Origin: Acanthaster planci
Taxonomy: Eukaryota; Echinodermata; Asteroidea; Valvatida; Acanthasteridae
Direction: 5' to 3'
Assembly (NCBI RefSeq): GCF_001949145.1
Contig: NW_019091357.1
Location: forward strand, 3,992,473-4,056,472
Length of the DNA: 64,000 nucleotides
This document shows positions 45,331-58,946 of the stretch, piece after piece. Below the pieces are notes generated by a model. The model ran no database searches. It was not told the DNA's origin and saw only the letters and a list, made by a program, of their open reading frames with translations. Positions within the stretch are counted from its first letter, which is position 1. Each line of letters opens with the position of its first letter. A program made the translations under genes and the position numbers.

Positions 45331-47571
45331 AGGTCTTGGCCTCATCAGCGGCCATCTTGGATTATGAGGGGATCATTAATATAACTGTGTAAATTACGAG
45401 GCTACAAAAGGGATACCAGGACCCGAATCTTGTGCAATGTTGACTAGCAAGAAGTAAAAGTTTGACGGATCCCATCAATATCCGAACAACGGACAAGCGT
45501 TTCTCGAAATACCTGTAAGAATGTACCAAGTGCTTGTACCATCTCCGGGGGGTTGTATAGTAAATGAAAATATATGCATAGGATTTTTTTTGTGTTACAC
45601 GGCTGTGTCAGTTGCGCCCCTAGGGCCCTACATTTTTTTATGTAAAGATTTATTAATGTACGTGTTCACTCATTTTAAAGAAGTCCATTACAGATTCTTA
45701 AGTAAGTCACTCAAGTCGTCCAGTTGCTCGTCAACTATTCGTATGTTACTGTTCATCTCCAAGGTGTCCTGTGGTCAGGCTTTTCAGTCAAGTTATGGTT
45801 GGAGCGCGATTTCAAATTATTGTCCTGCTGATTAACCAACTAGCGTACTACGTTATTCATGTCTGACCAAGCCAGAGATGTGAACTTTGACTTGTCGTTT
45901 GCGTGCGAAATCGGCCTCCCGAGGTGTCAGTTTCAAACCCAAAGTGTTAGTAAAGGACAGATACTTACTTCTGAAATGTAAATAGAAGGAAAATTAAAAT
46001 GAAATAATATATAGCAGCAATTATGTTCTAAAGTTTGCTTTTGAGAAGATTGCCGTTCGTGAATACATGTATTATAAATGAATTTTAGAATTGCATTATT
46101 TTGTAAGTAATGTCTTCCATGAGACATAATGAAAAAGAAAAGAATCTACAGAATGTATCAGTTTTCTGTAATTTCAAAGGTGATTTCGGCAAGGTGTGGT
46201 TTATAGAAGTTAATCAGATATGTGCGTTGCTTTCAGTGGGTTGTAAATATATTGAAAAGGGGCACCATTGACGACTATTTCAGTGAAATAACGCAAAAAT
46301 CATTTACGATTTCACTTATTTATTAACCTATTCGTATTACGCAAGTTGCACTTTTGGTGGATTATATTGTACATATGCAATAGATCAATTCTTAATGTAA
46401 TTAATTACGAAGGCATTAACTAGTGAAGGTTGTGTAGTACATCTTCATAGCGTACGGTTAATCTTCTCGGGATATAGCGGCCACAATAGGAAAATACTGT
46501 TGCAAACCTGTTCCTCGACAATTCAAGGGCACCCTCCACATATTGAGAAGGCCAGTGAAGAGAAGGAATCGTAGGCTGCATCCGAATCAGCCTCTAGAGC
46601 TAGGTCTAAGTCTGTGCCCATTGAAGATACACGTTGATTTAGACGCAGCCATATAGTTCTAGAAACCCGTTTCGGACAAGCCATTCACATACATGAGCCC
46701 TTCTCCGACTGGAGTGGCTGGGGACATGAGTAACGCACGCGGCTAAGAGGAAGTGATTGCGACTACTGACCAGTCATTCCCATAGACGCACTTATCATTT
46801 TAGCCTCAGCCACAACTTTCAGACAGCCAAATCGCATTTAAGACTATGCTTTTCAACCAGCACTTCTTTGCACAAAAAAAGAGAAACATTGTGACAATTC
46901 AAAGTATGAGATACCACCATGGATGTTAAATTAATCTCATTTTTCTATTGTGTGCTTCTCAGAAGAACTGGTTGTCTTCAATCGCTGTATAGTGCACATC
47001 ATTTAGCATAGCACTGACCACATCTCTCCACGGGGACTAACTGTTCGAAAATTCTGACTGAATGTGTTGCCTGAAAAGCTAATTCTACCAGTATCTTAAT
47101 TGGGTTTTATCCTTTCCATAATTTTTATATAACCTCATATTTTAGTTTTCATGATGCTCACATCACTGATTGATAATACTGACAATTTCATAGGCTCTCT
47201 ATCTGCCTTGACTGGGTATTTTTTTGATTCAGGGTGTCAGTCTTGATTTGAAACAAATGTAGCTAGAAGAAAACATTTATTCAAGATTTTGTACTTTAAG
47301 TGCTTCCTCAAAAGTGCAATTACCTGTACATTGTATTTGAAAAATGCAGCATGCAGATGAAGTGTTCTGGTGTAAAGTCCAGTACGTTGTATAACTGTTT
47401 CCATGTTTTCAATAGTTTCGAACAGAAGAAATTGACAATTAGGTTCAATTTCAATTGTAAACGTAACTTTGAAAGTCCAGGGGAAAATGCAAAACATGAA
47501 TCATTTAGTTACATAATTTCGAAATAGGTTTGCCCATTTTAAAACTGAAACTACTTTTTGTTTGAAATAAA
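45331..47571 (+). other. Kinase 3' UTR or downstream region
   Basis: No coding sequence is supported. One MITE copy is present at 46574-46682. AATAAA at 47566 may end a long 3' UTR. Confidence 0.35.
46574..46682 (-). mobile_element. MITE copy C, TIR GGCTGCGTCCGAA, reversed
   Basis: The element starts GGCTGCATCCGAA and ends TTCGGACAAGCC. The interior AGAGCTAGGTCTAAG is the reverse complement of the CTAGACCTAGCTCT segment in the copies at 11689 and 15083. The middle part is more diverged. Confidence 0.65.
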
Positions 47572-48136
47572 GCAACGTTTATGCAAGCACCTTCGCCGTT
47601 CTCAAACATTTCGGCCTACGTAATTTTCCCTTTGTAATTAGCTTTTCCTTTAGGTTTTAGCTATTTTCTTTAATAACAGCCTACTTATTCTCTGAAAGGA
47701 ACATTCAAATGTACATTGTCCTTTCCGCTTCAATAATATACTGTGTATTACACTGCATGTAACGAAATGATCGTTACAGTACTTAGGTTGTGTACCACGA
47801 TTTTGAACTCACGACACATATCATTATTCTTGAGGACGCCGTGTTCGAAGCCACTCCAGATTGACGTCATATAATATTACCACTGCTTTCTTCTATTCGG
47901 TGACATGATTTCCCAACTGCCAAGCTCCCTTCATAGATCCGCTCCACATTATATCACATCTCCCGCAATCCCTTGCAGTCCGCCACCTTTGAAGTCAAGC
48001 ATTGCTTGAATCGGGTATTTTGTTACAATGGCTTGATTTCACAGGTAGAGCGCGCAGCACGGTGAATAGTCGTAGCCGTTAGGAAAAGACGTGTGCGTAT
48101 ACAACGCCCATGCAAACTACGTGTATTTACACATAG

Positions 48137-48550
48137 CTAGGCTGAATACCTCATTAGGAAACTCGGGTTTAATGGAGATATAACGTCTAAGGGTTGCTCT
48201 TTGTCAGAAGCAACAGGAATTACCGTAACATAGTAGCCTCCTGACGTGCACCATCGATACCACTCCACTGTTCTGTTAGTAATGGGCTGGCTTGTTTGAT
48301 ATTTCCGCTCCACAAACAAGGGTAGCGGCAGCCCGTTGTGTCCCCCAAGAATTGATGAGTTTAATAAGCTGCGATCAAAAATCCACTGTCTGCGGCTTTT
48401 GTCGAGGGTTTGGCAAACACGCAACTCATTAAAAGCGGAGCGAATGAGGTTGTTTGTTTTTCGTGCTGTCGTGGGTATTCTTGATGGGTCAGCGTCGGCA
48501 GGTTGGTCTTTATCCTTTGACACCCTCATAACTGGGCTGTTTCTGTCCAA
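48137..48550 (-). other. Unassigned minus-strand open frame
   Basis: A frame of about 137 codons on the minus strand has balanced amino-acid composition and moderate GC. Its first ATG is a few codons inside. The residues suggest no family to me. A GC-richer patch lies upstream on the same strand, but no splice structure is evident. It could be a small gene, a repeat fragment or chance. Confidence 0.2.
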
Positions 48551-49075
48551 TCAAATTACAGCTTTGTCACGGCAAGTTTGATATTATGAAAATAAATTAG
48601 AAAGATGGAAACATTCATGCCCTTTTTTACATTTGCAAATTTCGCCTAATCGGATACAACCACTCTGCAATAAATATTCTCATTTCTATTTCAAATGATA
48701 GATGACTGTGCTTTTAAACCGCGATGAATAAATATATTCAAGTTTTAGGGTTTTAAAAATGAAATTTGGCGAGTACGGGACAATTTCTCATTCCCTCAGT
48801 CGCCGGTTGTTGTCGGTTAGGAGCGATCGCAGTCAGGTCACTTCGCCATCCAGTCCAACCCTCCCTCCTCACACTGTGGACTGAACCTGATGCCGCTATT
48901 GCTCCAGCGTCAGCTGTGCCTTGGGTGGCCCAAAGATCACTGGAATTCTTCCACATTTTCCCTAGCCACCCTCCGAACGCCGGATCGGACAGTTAAATCC
49001 CGGTATTACTGCACCTGTATACTGTGAAATTGCGCGGGCACCGTGCCAAGTCAACCAGAATAATCCAGCCGGTTC

Positions 49076-49094
49076 ATTTGCATATAATTTGCAT
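49076..49094 (+). promoter_or_regulatory. Two tandem octamer motifs ATTTGCAT
   Basis: Two perfect ATTTGCAT octamers start at 49076 and 49087, 11 bases apart, in a locally GC-richer, CpG-containing patch. The octamer is the classical POU-factor site. No neighbouring gene start is identified, so function is speculative. Confidence 0.25.
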
Positions 49095-50647
49095 GACGTG
49101 AGTGATTATGGCCCAGCCGCTACGCACGCGATCACGGGTTCCACAACGCGTTAGAGTCCGTGATACTAGGGATTTCTTGGAGAGAACTAGTTTCGCGATT
49201 TACTGGCAGAAATGTACGGCAAGTTTCATTTAAAGAAGAGGTGATGTCTCACTACAGGCCGAAGTGGGAAGGTGCATGTCAGCGATAATTTATGACCGCG
49301 ATTTTGCTTTCCTTCCGACGGTACGTGTGTATTCTGTGATCAGCAGCTGTGAAGTTGACCACTTCATTGTGTTACATTCGCCTTGTCTCTCGCCCGCTTT
49401 AGTCGTAAACGGTGCAGTACTCGACTTTTGGGAGTTGAAAAAAATGCCGGGAGGGGTGTGACTGACATCCTTCACCCATTGTTGCATTGTTTCTACATAC
49501 CAACGTCTTTAGTCATGAGCTGGGGAGACTTTTATGACATCCAACGCTATAAGACTTCTGTAGGTCCACGTGGGTTCTACATTAGACAGCACATAGCCCA
49601 TTAAATTCCACGATCACAAGAGAGTTTTCAGAATAAGGTAAGACAAACCCGCAAGTTTGATAAAAGAAAGAGTGACACCTAGTTTTTTGGAAGATAAAAT
49701 CAGATTAGATAACTGTCGCTGACTACCAATAACGATCTTAAATTTGGTTGTCATTGTCACTAGCTTGTCTTGTAATATCCATTGCCGTAAATTCTTAGAC
49801 CAGCTTTCACTGAATTATTGACACCAATTCAACCCAAGAAAGAAAGTAGAGAATAGGCCTACAACAAAGATAAATCGTAAACAATAAGAGGCAACATTAA
49901 CCTCGCCCGTCTGGTCCTACTTCTAAATTAAACTGGGACAAGGTTAATTTTTTTGGTATTAAACTTGTTCCCAATGTGTCTGTGGAAATTCCATAAGTTT
50001 GTTCAGCAAGAAAAGCTCGAAGTTTTTTCAATCTTTTTTTCGCCGAGATGAAAACATTTCTCTGTCTCTATCTGCAAAGTAAGCATATTTACCATCGAAA
50101 GCACGATATCATATTACACTTTCAATGTTTTAACATTACTACACAGTACTATTCGATTGCTGATTCCCAGATTCACGATTTCAACAAGAACTGAAATATT
50201 AAAGTGAGCTGGCCTTTAACCTTTTTTTTTCTGAACAGGAAACATGGTTATCTTCGCGTAAATTGTGTTAATTGGCTCGTTTTGCCCCTCAGGTCAGTTG
50301 GAATTTCCCTCTTGTAAAGCGTACGGACTCAAAGACTAAAACTGAAAAATGCCTCTGGCGAGATGTCGATGTCCTTGGATGGCATTACCAAACTTAAAAG
50401 CCTATAAGATTGTGATCAAGCGGTCAGCAGTTATTACTGACGGGCAATAATTGCCACAGGAACTTGACCGCCACCTACTTATCTTCTTTGTGTTTTTCCA
50501 TTGTACAGTTTTAAGCGCAAGGTACCATATTTTTAGTCACTAATTTAAACCCTGCACACCACAGCATAATAACGTTCAGCTAACTTGTGATAAGGGCACT
50601 CTTTTCATGTTCTATGGTTCTCATCATATTTTTTTTTTAATTTGAGG

Positions 50648-51130
50648 ATGGTTGGTCGGTCGAGTCATAAATCCTTTCAAAAAATCCATGCTGCTGCCAT
50701 AATGAAGCAAAGTGCACTATGTATACTTGTCACTTGTTTTATATTGAGTGTCTGTTCCCAGCCGAGTGTAGAGAAATATTTCATTGTACACAACACAAAA
50801 CCTCATTGTAGTCAGTTTCAAGACAACGTAGTTGTGCAGTTGTCTATGGACATGGTGCACGTATGTTTCGGTTTTCCCTTAGCGCTCGTATTTGTAGCAC
50901 AATGGGTGCGGTACTGGTACCGCTCAGTAGTGATGCCGTACCGTGGATTTTGACTGTCGCTCCCTTGATATTTGGGCGAAATCGCAGTGTACTGTACATG
51001 TTTATTTTCAGCGCTGTTTTTTTTTACAGGTCATCACAACCTACTTTTTTATAGGCAAGGTCCTCTCAGCAGGGTCGGTATAAAAAGGGGGTTTCTTTTG
51101 TCGGTAGCCAAAAATGGGGTCGGTCGGAAA
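50648..51130 (+). repeat. Repeat-like block bounded by GGTCGGTCG
   Basis: GGTCGGTCG occurs at both ends in the same orientation, with T-runs, GGTCGGTATAAAAAGGGGG and other low-complexity segments inside, which suggests a dispersed repeat. An open frame inside (from 50702) begins MKQSALCILVTCFILSVCSQ. It looks like a signal peptide but loses protein character afterwards. Confidence 0.3.
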
Positions 51131-54100
51131 TGATAATAGAATTTAAAAAGAGTGCCCTAATGACACACTCTGTCCTCGTCACTGTATTTAGATACTACAT
51201 CACGTAGAACCATTAAACTGTCTGTTCTTTTAACGTCACAGTGGTGTTTTCCTACAAGTGGCTGCTAAAACTATAGTTGGCCGTCGGTGCAAAAGTAAAA
51301 GAATAGTTCACAAAGTGTTAAAAATCCCATGCAGCTATCAGAACACCGAATAATAATAACATACTGCTAAATACTAAATGAAAATACAACCCTGTTTAAA
51401 ATTAATGGGACAGCTGTCCGTTTTGAAGGAATATGAGGTAAAATCGAAAACCGCCCATACAAGTTGTAAGCAAAGGCACTCCACAAGGGGCTGCCGTTTT
51501 AACCAGTAAATGCACTATTAATTAGAGGTTTGGTCTTTCGACGACAGTGGTAGACAAGGTTTTGCTACATGTATATGCAACGCCCGACGCAAACAAACAA
51601 TTTGCGTGCAGTGTATGTCTTTGAATTCCTTTCAAAAACCTTTTTACTCGTTATGTTCCACTGCATAATCCTGAATAATGTCAGATAAAGAAAAGTCACA
51701 AGCATGCACACCCAAATGAAAGGAACACATCAAGTGAAGCATCCTGGCCCAGGAATTTCCCTTATGGTTGGCAGAGATGTGAATTTGTTGAAGGTTACGC
51801 TTTGGGCAGAGATTAGTTCACAATAAATTGTATGTTCGTATGATATTAAAGTTTTTTTATAACAAATAACTCATTATGGTCTTAGATACCAAATAATTCC
51901 CCTAGTGAAAGAAAGATTAAATCAGCACTGGAGAAAATAGTACCTTTCCACATTTTTTTTCAATTTATGAAAAATGTATCACGTTAACTATCAACCTTTC
52001 AAATCCTTTGAACCTTTCGTCCTCTTTCGAACACATGTTCGTTTCTTATACAGTGAAAAGAAAATGAAAAGTACAGACTCCTCCGTATTTAAAAATGCTC
52101 ATATTCTGAAGTATTTAAGTACTTACTACATAATCATAATAACATTACCAGAATGCAAATTGTAATCTTATCACAATAATATGATACACGCCATTCTCCA
52201 CCTTAACGCCAAGGGAGTTGGTATATTAATTCACTCTTTAATCCCGTTCCAAGGATTTCGGAACTCCCCCGCCCGTGTCGCCTTGTATCGCCTACGGGCA
52301 GGGGAGCCAAATGCAGGCAACTCGTTTAAGCAGGTACATTACTGCGTGAAATTAATTGGACGTTTTTATAATGCGCAGTGTCCCATGAATTGAAGGGCCT
52401 CGCGTAAACCAGCATAATTGATAACCCTTCACTTAACATGAGGTTTGGTGTTCTTCATGGTAGTACAAGATCCGAACAGGGCGTAGGAAAGATTTTATAT
52501 GTGCTGGTGAAACGTGAAAACGTTTCCAGTAACATATCTGTAGAGGTTTAAAATGAACACAGTGGTTGTAGCAGTCTATTACTAAAGTTCTAGAAGCAGA
52601 GATGCAGAAATGCATATTCATTCAGCAATATTAAAAGCAAATTACTAACATAAGACGGATCTTCCGACCCATCTACGTCAGCGATACAGGGAAATGTTTA
52701 ATCGGCACTTTCGCTGTGACAGTAGACGATATTCTTCGGTTGACCACATTGATGAGAAATTGAGGCTTGCTTTGATTTTGTTTAAAATGACGACCACCCC
52801 TGCAAGAAAAAAAAATAATTTCCGGACGAATTATTACTTGTGAACTCTGATGAACAACTTCATATTTTTTATTTAAAAGTACCTTAGTCTTTTTGCCTGC
52901 TTTAGAAAAAACTCGTAGGAACATGGGACCAACAGCAGTCCTCAAAAAATCTGTTAAATGGTTAATATTCTATCAAAAAAGATTCAAGGAAAAAATGGCT
53001 TCTTTAGGAAAACGGTCCCTCCCCCAAATGGTGGGTATTTCTGGTAAACGAGAATTGCAAGGTTCTTTGATCTGGTTTAATCCTCACATCTCCTCCGTTG
53101 ATGTCAACAAAACCCTGGGTTTTTTGTGTGTTTATTTTTTTCTGAAATAACATACAGAGAAATACGAAATGAATAAATCATATCCTTGTACCACTTTCTT
53201 AATCAAACCTGATATAAAATCCACGGAGACTTACGTTAACAACTGAGCCAAGTCAGGTAGTGACGTCAGAGTGAATTAAGCCCCTTTTTGTACGTAACTT
53301 TAAATCTATGTCAAAAAAATCAAGGACCACTGTCAATACGGGTTTTACAAAATTGGTTTTTTGCTGTAATGGCTTCCCTTTTGTGCTCTTTTGTCTGTTG
53401 GATTTTTTACCGCTTAAAATAAGCTATCGATTTAATACATGTAGGCTATACCGTGTAATTGGACGTACAATCCGTCAAACATGAACATACGGTATGCTAT
53501 TCAACACTGCTTTTTACGGTGGTGGGTTTGTGTTCTTTAAGTTTTTGCCGGCTTAACAACAGTGGAACGATGAATGTGAAAGGTGAATGTTTTGTGGTTA
53601 CATGCCTACAAGAAAATAACCAGCAAATTGCATGTAGATGAACAGAGGAAACCAGCCCACACCCACCATCAAAAACCTCTCGGAAATCTAAATTTATCAC
53701 GGCAGACCTGCTTTCAGCGGCTATTGGCCCGGATGAAATGAGCAGCAGCAGTCTGTTTCGGTTCTACTTAGATTAGAAAAAAAAATTGATATCCAGCTGG
53801 ATACGCACTGAGAACATCCATAAATCTTTTTCGGTTAATAGTTTCACAGCAGCAATATTTAAAGGAGAATTCTGCCATGTTTTACCGTGCCGGTCACTGT
53901 TTCCATTATTGGTGCGGTGTTAAAACTCTGGCAACAAAATTTACCTTTGACAAATTACCATTCGTGTTTGTACTTGCCTTCTTAAAAACGAACTGATTTT
54001 TTTAAAGCATTCCTCCGATCACACTGTGACTGAGAGCAGCAATAGCGACAATTTCCAAAAGGTGGAACGATGTAACGGGACAGAGGAAGGCTTCCGTTGT

Positions 54101-54277
54101 TTGTTGGAAAGGAAAAAAACTCAAAACTGAATTATTTTTCATTCAGTTACGCAGGCGCCGTGTTACCTGTTTCCTTCCGAGTTTTGCCTGTTTTATCAGA
54201 TACAACGCAATACTCGTTTGATTGGAAATATGGAAATATGTAACTCCTACTTCAGAAAAATTAATTTTGTTAATAGA

Positions 54278-55159
54278 GTCACTGGCAAAAGTTCAAGACC
54301 ACCTGGAATTGTATGGGTGTTTTTGTCAATAGGCCTGCGTTCCCCTGTCTCATCGGACGATTACATAACATTTACTACAGTGTGCTATTAGCCATTTGAA
54401 TGAAAGTTTTTGTTAAGACAGGTCTTTTATGGCATTTTGTCTTTACTGCAGAGTGGGTAAAAAAAGCCAGTGTAAGTCAGGTTTAAAGGGCCTAAATACT
54501 TACCCTCCATCAAGAGGGCTACTCTGAATGTCAAATTAGCGAGAGGGCAGGTTTCAGCATGACTGCTGTGCACAATCCCATTTCAAATAGGTGGCTTATT
54601 TTCTGACCGGAAAAGGCACGGTCGTCCAAGATAAACAACCCTTCGTGAAGACCATGTGATCCGGCGAATTGTTGTGAAGGATCCCTCAAGTTCTTGTCTA
54701 AAGATCAAAGCAGCTTTGCAGTCCAATGGGACAAATGTTATTGTAAGCACCATTTCTCGCCGTTTGAGCAAAGAATTTCGGCTCAAGTCACACAAACCTG
54801 CCCGTAAACCCCTTCTCACCAATTCACTGAGGGTGAATTTTTCCTCAAGAACACTGGAACGTGCAAATGCTACAATGAATTATTCAGTGGTCATTCCAAA
54901 GGATCAGTGCTCGAATTCTTTCAACATTTTTTCTTCGATCAGGTCTGATTTCAAAGGAATGCGTCATCCACATAATGTAAGAACTGAATTGTTTGATTTT
55001 GAGAATCATTATTTCAATGAGACTTGTGGGATGGCGCAGAGCCATGCACAAACATATATGACAGACGGTGTATTGCAGAATGCAAAACTGAAGGTTGAAG
55101 AACCAATCCAAAGAGCAAGAAGAACTGAGTCGCTGTGTCGGAAAGTTGTGAAATATTAA
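54278..55159 (+). pseudogene. Decayed Tc1/mariner transposon with transposase remnant
   Basis: An ITR-like start (CACTGGCAAAAGTTCAAGACCACC, about 54280-54303) is followed by a transposase-like frame. This reads KRHGRPR, an in-frame TAA at 54632, then TTLREDHVIRRIVV, an HTH-like VIVSTISRRLSKE segment and HKPARKPLLTN, matching the DNA-binding half of Tc1-type transposases. Farther on, only FNIFSS recalls the catalytic region, and its expected acidic residues are not intact. No right-hand ITR was found. The copy is inactive. Confidence 0.7.
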
Positions 55160-58100
55160 TGCGTTTTGCTTTTCAGACGTTTAGTCCGTTTTATTTCTTG
55201 CACGAAATGCTTTAAAAGTAGGTCTGTGCAGTTTCATTTACCTATCTATACATTATAGATTTATTTCTTCCGTTGTTGACGCATGAAATTGTCAAAGAAC
55301 TAGATGGATATACAAAAAGGTATTGGAAAGGATATATTAAAGGGTAGCTGCAATCAATTTGGCCAAAACAAACTTTCAAAATGCTCCTTCGTGTCTTTTA
55401 AACTTTTGGTTACGCCACTTCAAAGGTTATGTTACTGCCCATTTGGTTTTATGCTAATGCTATTTCTATATTCAAAAGCAAAACTATGATGTCTTCCCGA
55501 GAAGAAAGCCTAAATGTTACATTGTGGTAGATTTTGCTGGACTACATTTTCTCTCCTTGCGGATTCATCGTTATTTATGTTTATCGCAATAAGGGGGCAC
55601 CAATTTCTTCCCAGAAATTCTGGGTTCAAAATTTTAACCAAAAATGTCTTCCTTGGATGACGTCACAGTAACGGTGGCTCCGTCAGTTGGATAATTTTAA
55701 GTGTTTTTCATTTAATCAAGTAGGAATATAAAAGTTTCCATACATTGAATAAGGGTACAGTGTTGCAGAAACATTGGATGGGAAAAAATCGTTACGGCTA
55801 CGGCCATAATTTGCGTTAAAGATACATGTATTACCAGAATAAATTAAATAGGTTGAAGTTGAAATAAGAAAAATGAAAACGCAAAAGATACCACAGCGTA
55901 CAGTTATAAATTACGACCAAATGGAATTTATATGACATTGATCGCAAAATGACGAAATTGCTTCATCTGTCGTATGTTCGGCAATTATGTACAAAACTTG
56001 ACTTGAATTGTTTGAACTTGAATGGAATAAGAAAAATTAATTTGTCGGAAAACCTGAAACATATTTCTGTTTTTGTAATTTCCAACAGGTTTCTGAAACC
56101 ATGCACGGTCGGCTACATTTGTGTTAGATTGCAAATTAACATAATTCAGACACCCATAATTGATGATCCGTTGAAGCATTTGAAGCATAACTTCACAGTG
56201 AGCCACCATTGTTTAATCCTAACCATAGCCGCTGTTTAGGAAACGGTGGCAGGTAGTGGCATTAAACCTCCTCCCATTAGTGGAGGCCCCCCAGTCGATT
56301 ACTTTCATCAGGGGATATTTGTTCACAAATTGCAACTGATACGCACCGCAAAATTTCACCTTTTTCCAAGCAGCGTGCTCGGTTAAAAGATAAAACCTGG
56401 TAGGAATAAAGATAATAAACTATGCACGATCTGCCTCTAGCCTCTACTTATAGGGCCCTGGTATCCGCTTTTACTTTTTGTTTTATCACGATTTTATTAA
56501 TATTAAAACGCCTTCAAAATTACGACATGAAAATGAAGATGCTGGGCCTTATCCAACTTACTTGGCTGCCGCTAAATTTTAACGCATGTTGCTATGGAAA
56601 ATGCGTAAAACGGCTTCTATGGGCAAGCGAGAAAGGTCATCTTATATGCACACTTGCATTTGAAATTTTATTTGACTACATGTATTTGTTCAGTCCTTTT
56701 TTGTAATTGCCAAACCAGAACAGCCAGTTCAGTTCATTTTCTAAACATCCAAACCTTACTCGTGATGGTTTGCTGTTGGAAAAGTCGTATTTCTTCCCAC
56801 TAAAAAATGTTAGGGATAGAAGAATGATCAAATGGCCCACCAAAAAAAAGTGGAGATAGATACCCTACCCCAGGATTTATTCCCATGGTGTCTGAACCAG
56901 CCAGGGTTAATTGCTCTGTGATTTCGCGGACTAGCGAACTGGGCACAAGCTTTTGTTTAGTTACATAAGAGACACCTTGCAACAATACACTCTTTTCAAT
57001 GGATAAGAAGGGCACAAAGGAACCAGTCTATTCCAGAAATGGTGGTCGCTATGCAAAAGCTTGCGCCGAATCACGAGGAATCCAACAGTGTCTTTAGTTT
57101 GAGGAATTCAAATTGTTACCTTTATGTGCAATCAGATACCACGGTGTATCAGAGGTTATTCAAATATAACTCGCAAATGGCTTATTGCTCGAGACTAGTT
57201 CATGGTGTTTGCTGTTTTTTCAGGACGTGAGGAAAATACTTTCTGCAGCTCTTAAAGGAGGCTGAGGCAACAGTTTTTAATTGCAATGCCCAATTAAGCT
57301 ACTGTAAAGTTTGTCTCTTGTAATGAACGAGGAAACGGGAATGGCAGGACACCAAGGCGGGGTTTGGTGCCAGCTGGTCTTACTCGGTGGTGAGCACGTA
57401 CAACCGTCTGGACATCGATATGGTGGGAAGAATTAAATTACAAGACCACTGATTTCAAACTTTGATCAAATTGTTTGAGTTATTAATAATCTTAATTGTT
57501 TCCAAAGTAATGTGATCAAAAGACAATCTCATTAATGTAAAAATAAAAATTCTTTGGCGAACTAGAAGCACTCCTGCAGTTTACGCATATTTCTTGCTGC
57601 GTGTACACTAGCGCATTTGACAATGGAAACAGTTCAAGATGCATACAATGGCCTTGCATAGTGAAAGGACCCACGATGACAATAATAGGCAAGGATTCCA
57701 TTCGCCCCCTCCCCCCACGTGGGCTTTGTCGGGACAAAAATCCAATCAATCTCGATGATATTCCAAGGTTTAAATCGCCTTTGAAACTACTTGCCCTTTT
57801 ATTTCAAGCGCTTGTCCCACTTCTTCCTGAAGGACAGTTGCATTGCGAAACAATAGTTCTGCACTCTGCTTTGTTTTAGTGCACCAGATCAATATAACTA
57901 AACCAGCCTGTCTGTAGAAGCATAGGATCCCGAGAAGGCTAGACTTCTGTGGCATCTTTCAGTCAGTTATCTGATCGGCTTATCATCTGCTGTACGTTCT
58001 TGTCTTTATTTAGTGCCGGTGCTTAGTGACCGTAAATCTATTCACAAATTTCTGGGAAGGAAGCAGATTATCTCTAGGTACTTTAAAAAGCTCAGGTGTC

Positions 58101-58788
58101 ATCTTTTGTTCTATCATTTTTCATGAGCGTAACTGAACCAGGAAGGTAGTGAGATGAACAAAAAGGAGGAAAATCACATTTTCTTTCCTTTCACAAGGCT
58201 CCACAAAGAATGGGCAAAGACAGGATAAACTTTGTACCAGTATGCATGTATTCCTGAAAATGAAGGAAAAAATAATGCCCCGAGAATATGGTGCCATTAT
58301 CAATGAACACAAATTTCATGTGCAACAAAGTTAATGTGGGCCGTGCCGGCGTTTCTAAAATGTAACGCAAATCGAGGCGTTTGCTGCGACTTTTTAAAGT
58401 GATGAGTGCATACAAAATAAAAAATATAAATACCCATCTTTTAATGTTGCGCAATAATATCTTTTTCTGAATTATATAGGTCAGAGACATTTGACTGAGT
58501 TAAGTGCAAATCACCTATACTTAAAAATGGGGAAAGCGTTGTAACTGGAGAAAACAAATCATCGTATTGGCAAAAAACCACGCCTGAACACCTCTTTAAT
58601 GCGGAATACGTTTAATCGTAAATACAACTCACGCATTATTCCTTACGTTTTTTGCACCGTTGGCACGTTCTGGATAGCCGCGTGATGGTCAAATTTAAAA
58701 ACTATCGCGTTGGTGGTTACGTTTCGTGTACCGTGTTAGTAAGAAATAAGTGACTCGTTTTCCGTTGATTTAATCAGGCGCACTTGTG
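55160..58788. other. Intergenic AT-rich DNA
   Basis: No supported feature. Several short open frames on both strands lack domains. Confidence 0.5.
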
Positions 58789-58946
58789 AATAGGGTATCG
58801 AAGTGAATACGTCACGTGCACAATTACTGTGTAAAAGACATGAGCCCGAGAACCAAGAAGCGCGCGTACTCCATTCGTTTGCAGTGTACTTTCTGGTTCA
58901 CAGTGACATCACATTTCACAGTGACATCACACTTCGGTACTCTATT
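58789..58946 (-). mobile_element. MITE copy 2, TIR AGAGTACCGAAGTG, reversed
   Basis: The right end CACTTCGGTACTCTATT and left end AATAGGGTATCGAAGTG form a 17-base inverted repeat with two mismatches. The interior matches the reverse complement of the copy at 9322. An internal tandem repeat of about 18 bases, CAGTGACATCACA(C/T)TT, is specific to this copy. Confidence 0.75.

Larger units (their letters stand above)
47572..54276. other. Intergenic region downstream of the kinase gene
   Basis: No gene is firmly supported. A minus-strand frame at 48137-48550 and a GC-richer patch at 48760-49200 with two octamer motifs are noted elsewhere. A repeat-like block with GGTCGGTCG ends lies at 50648-51130. 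The rest is AT-rich. Confidence 0.4.

Noticed and set aside
52893-53150. Plus-strand frame starting near 52893, with an opposite-strand frame of similar length
   Set aside because: Lysine- and phenylalanine-rich composition follows base composition, and there is no splice or domain support.
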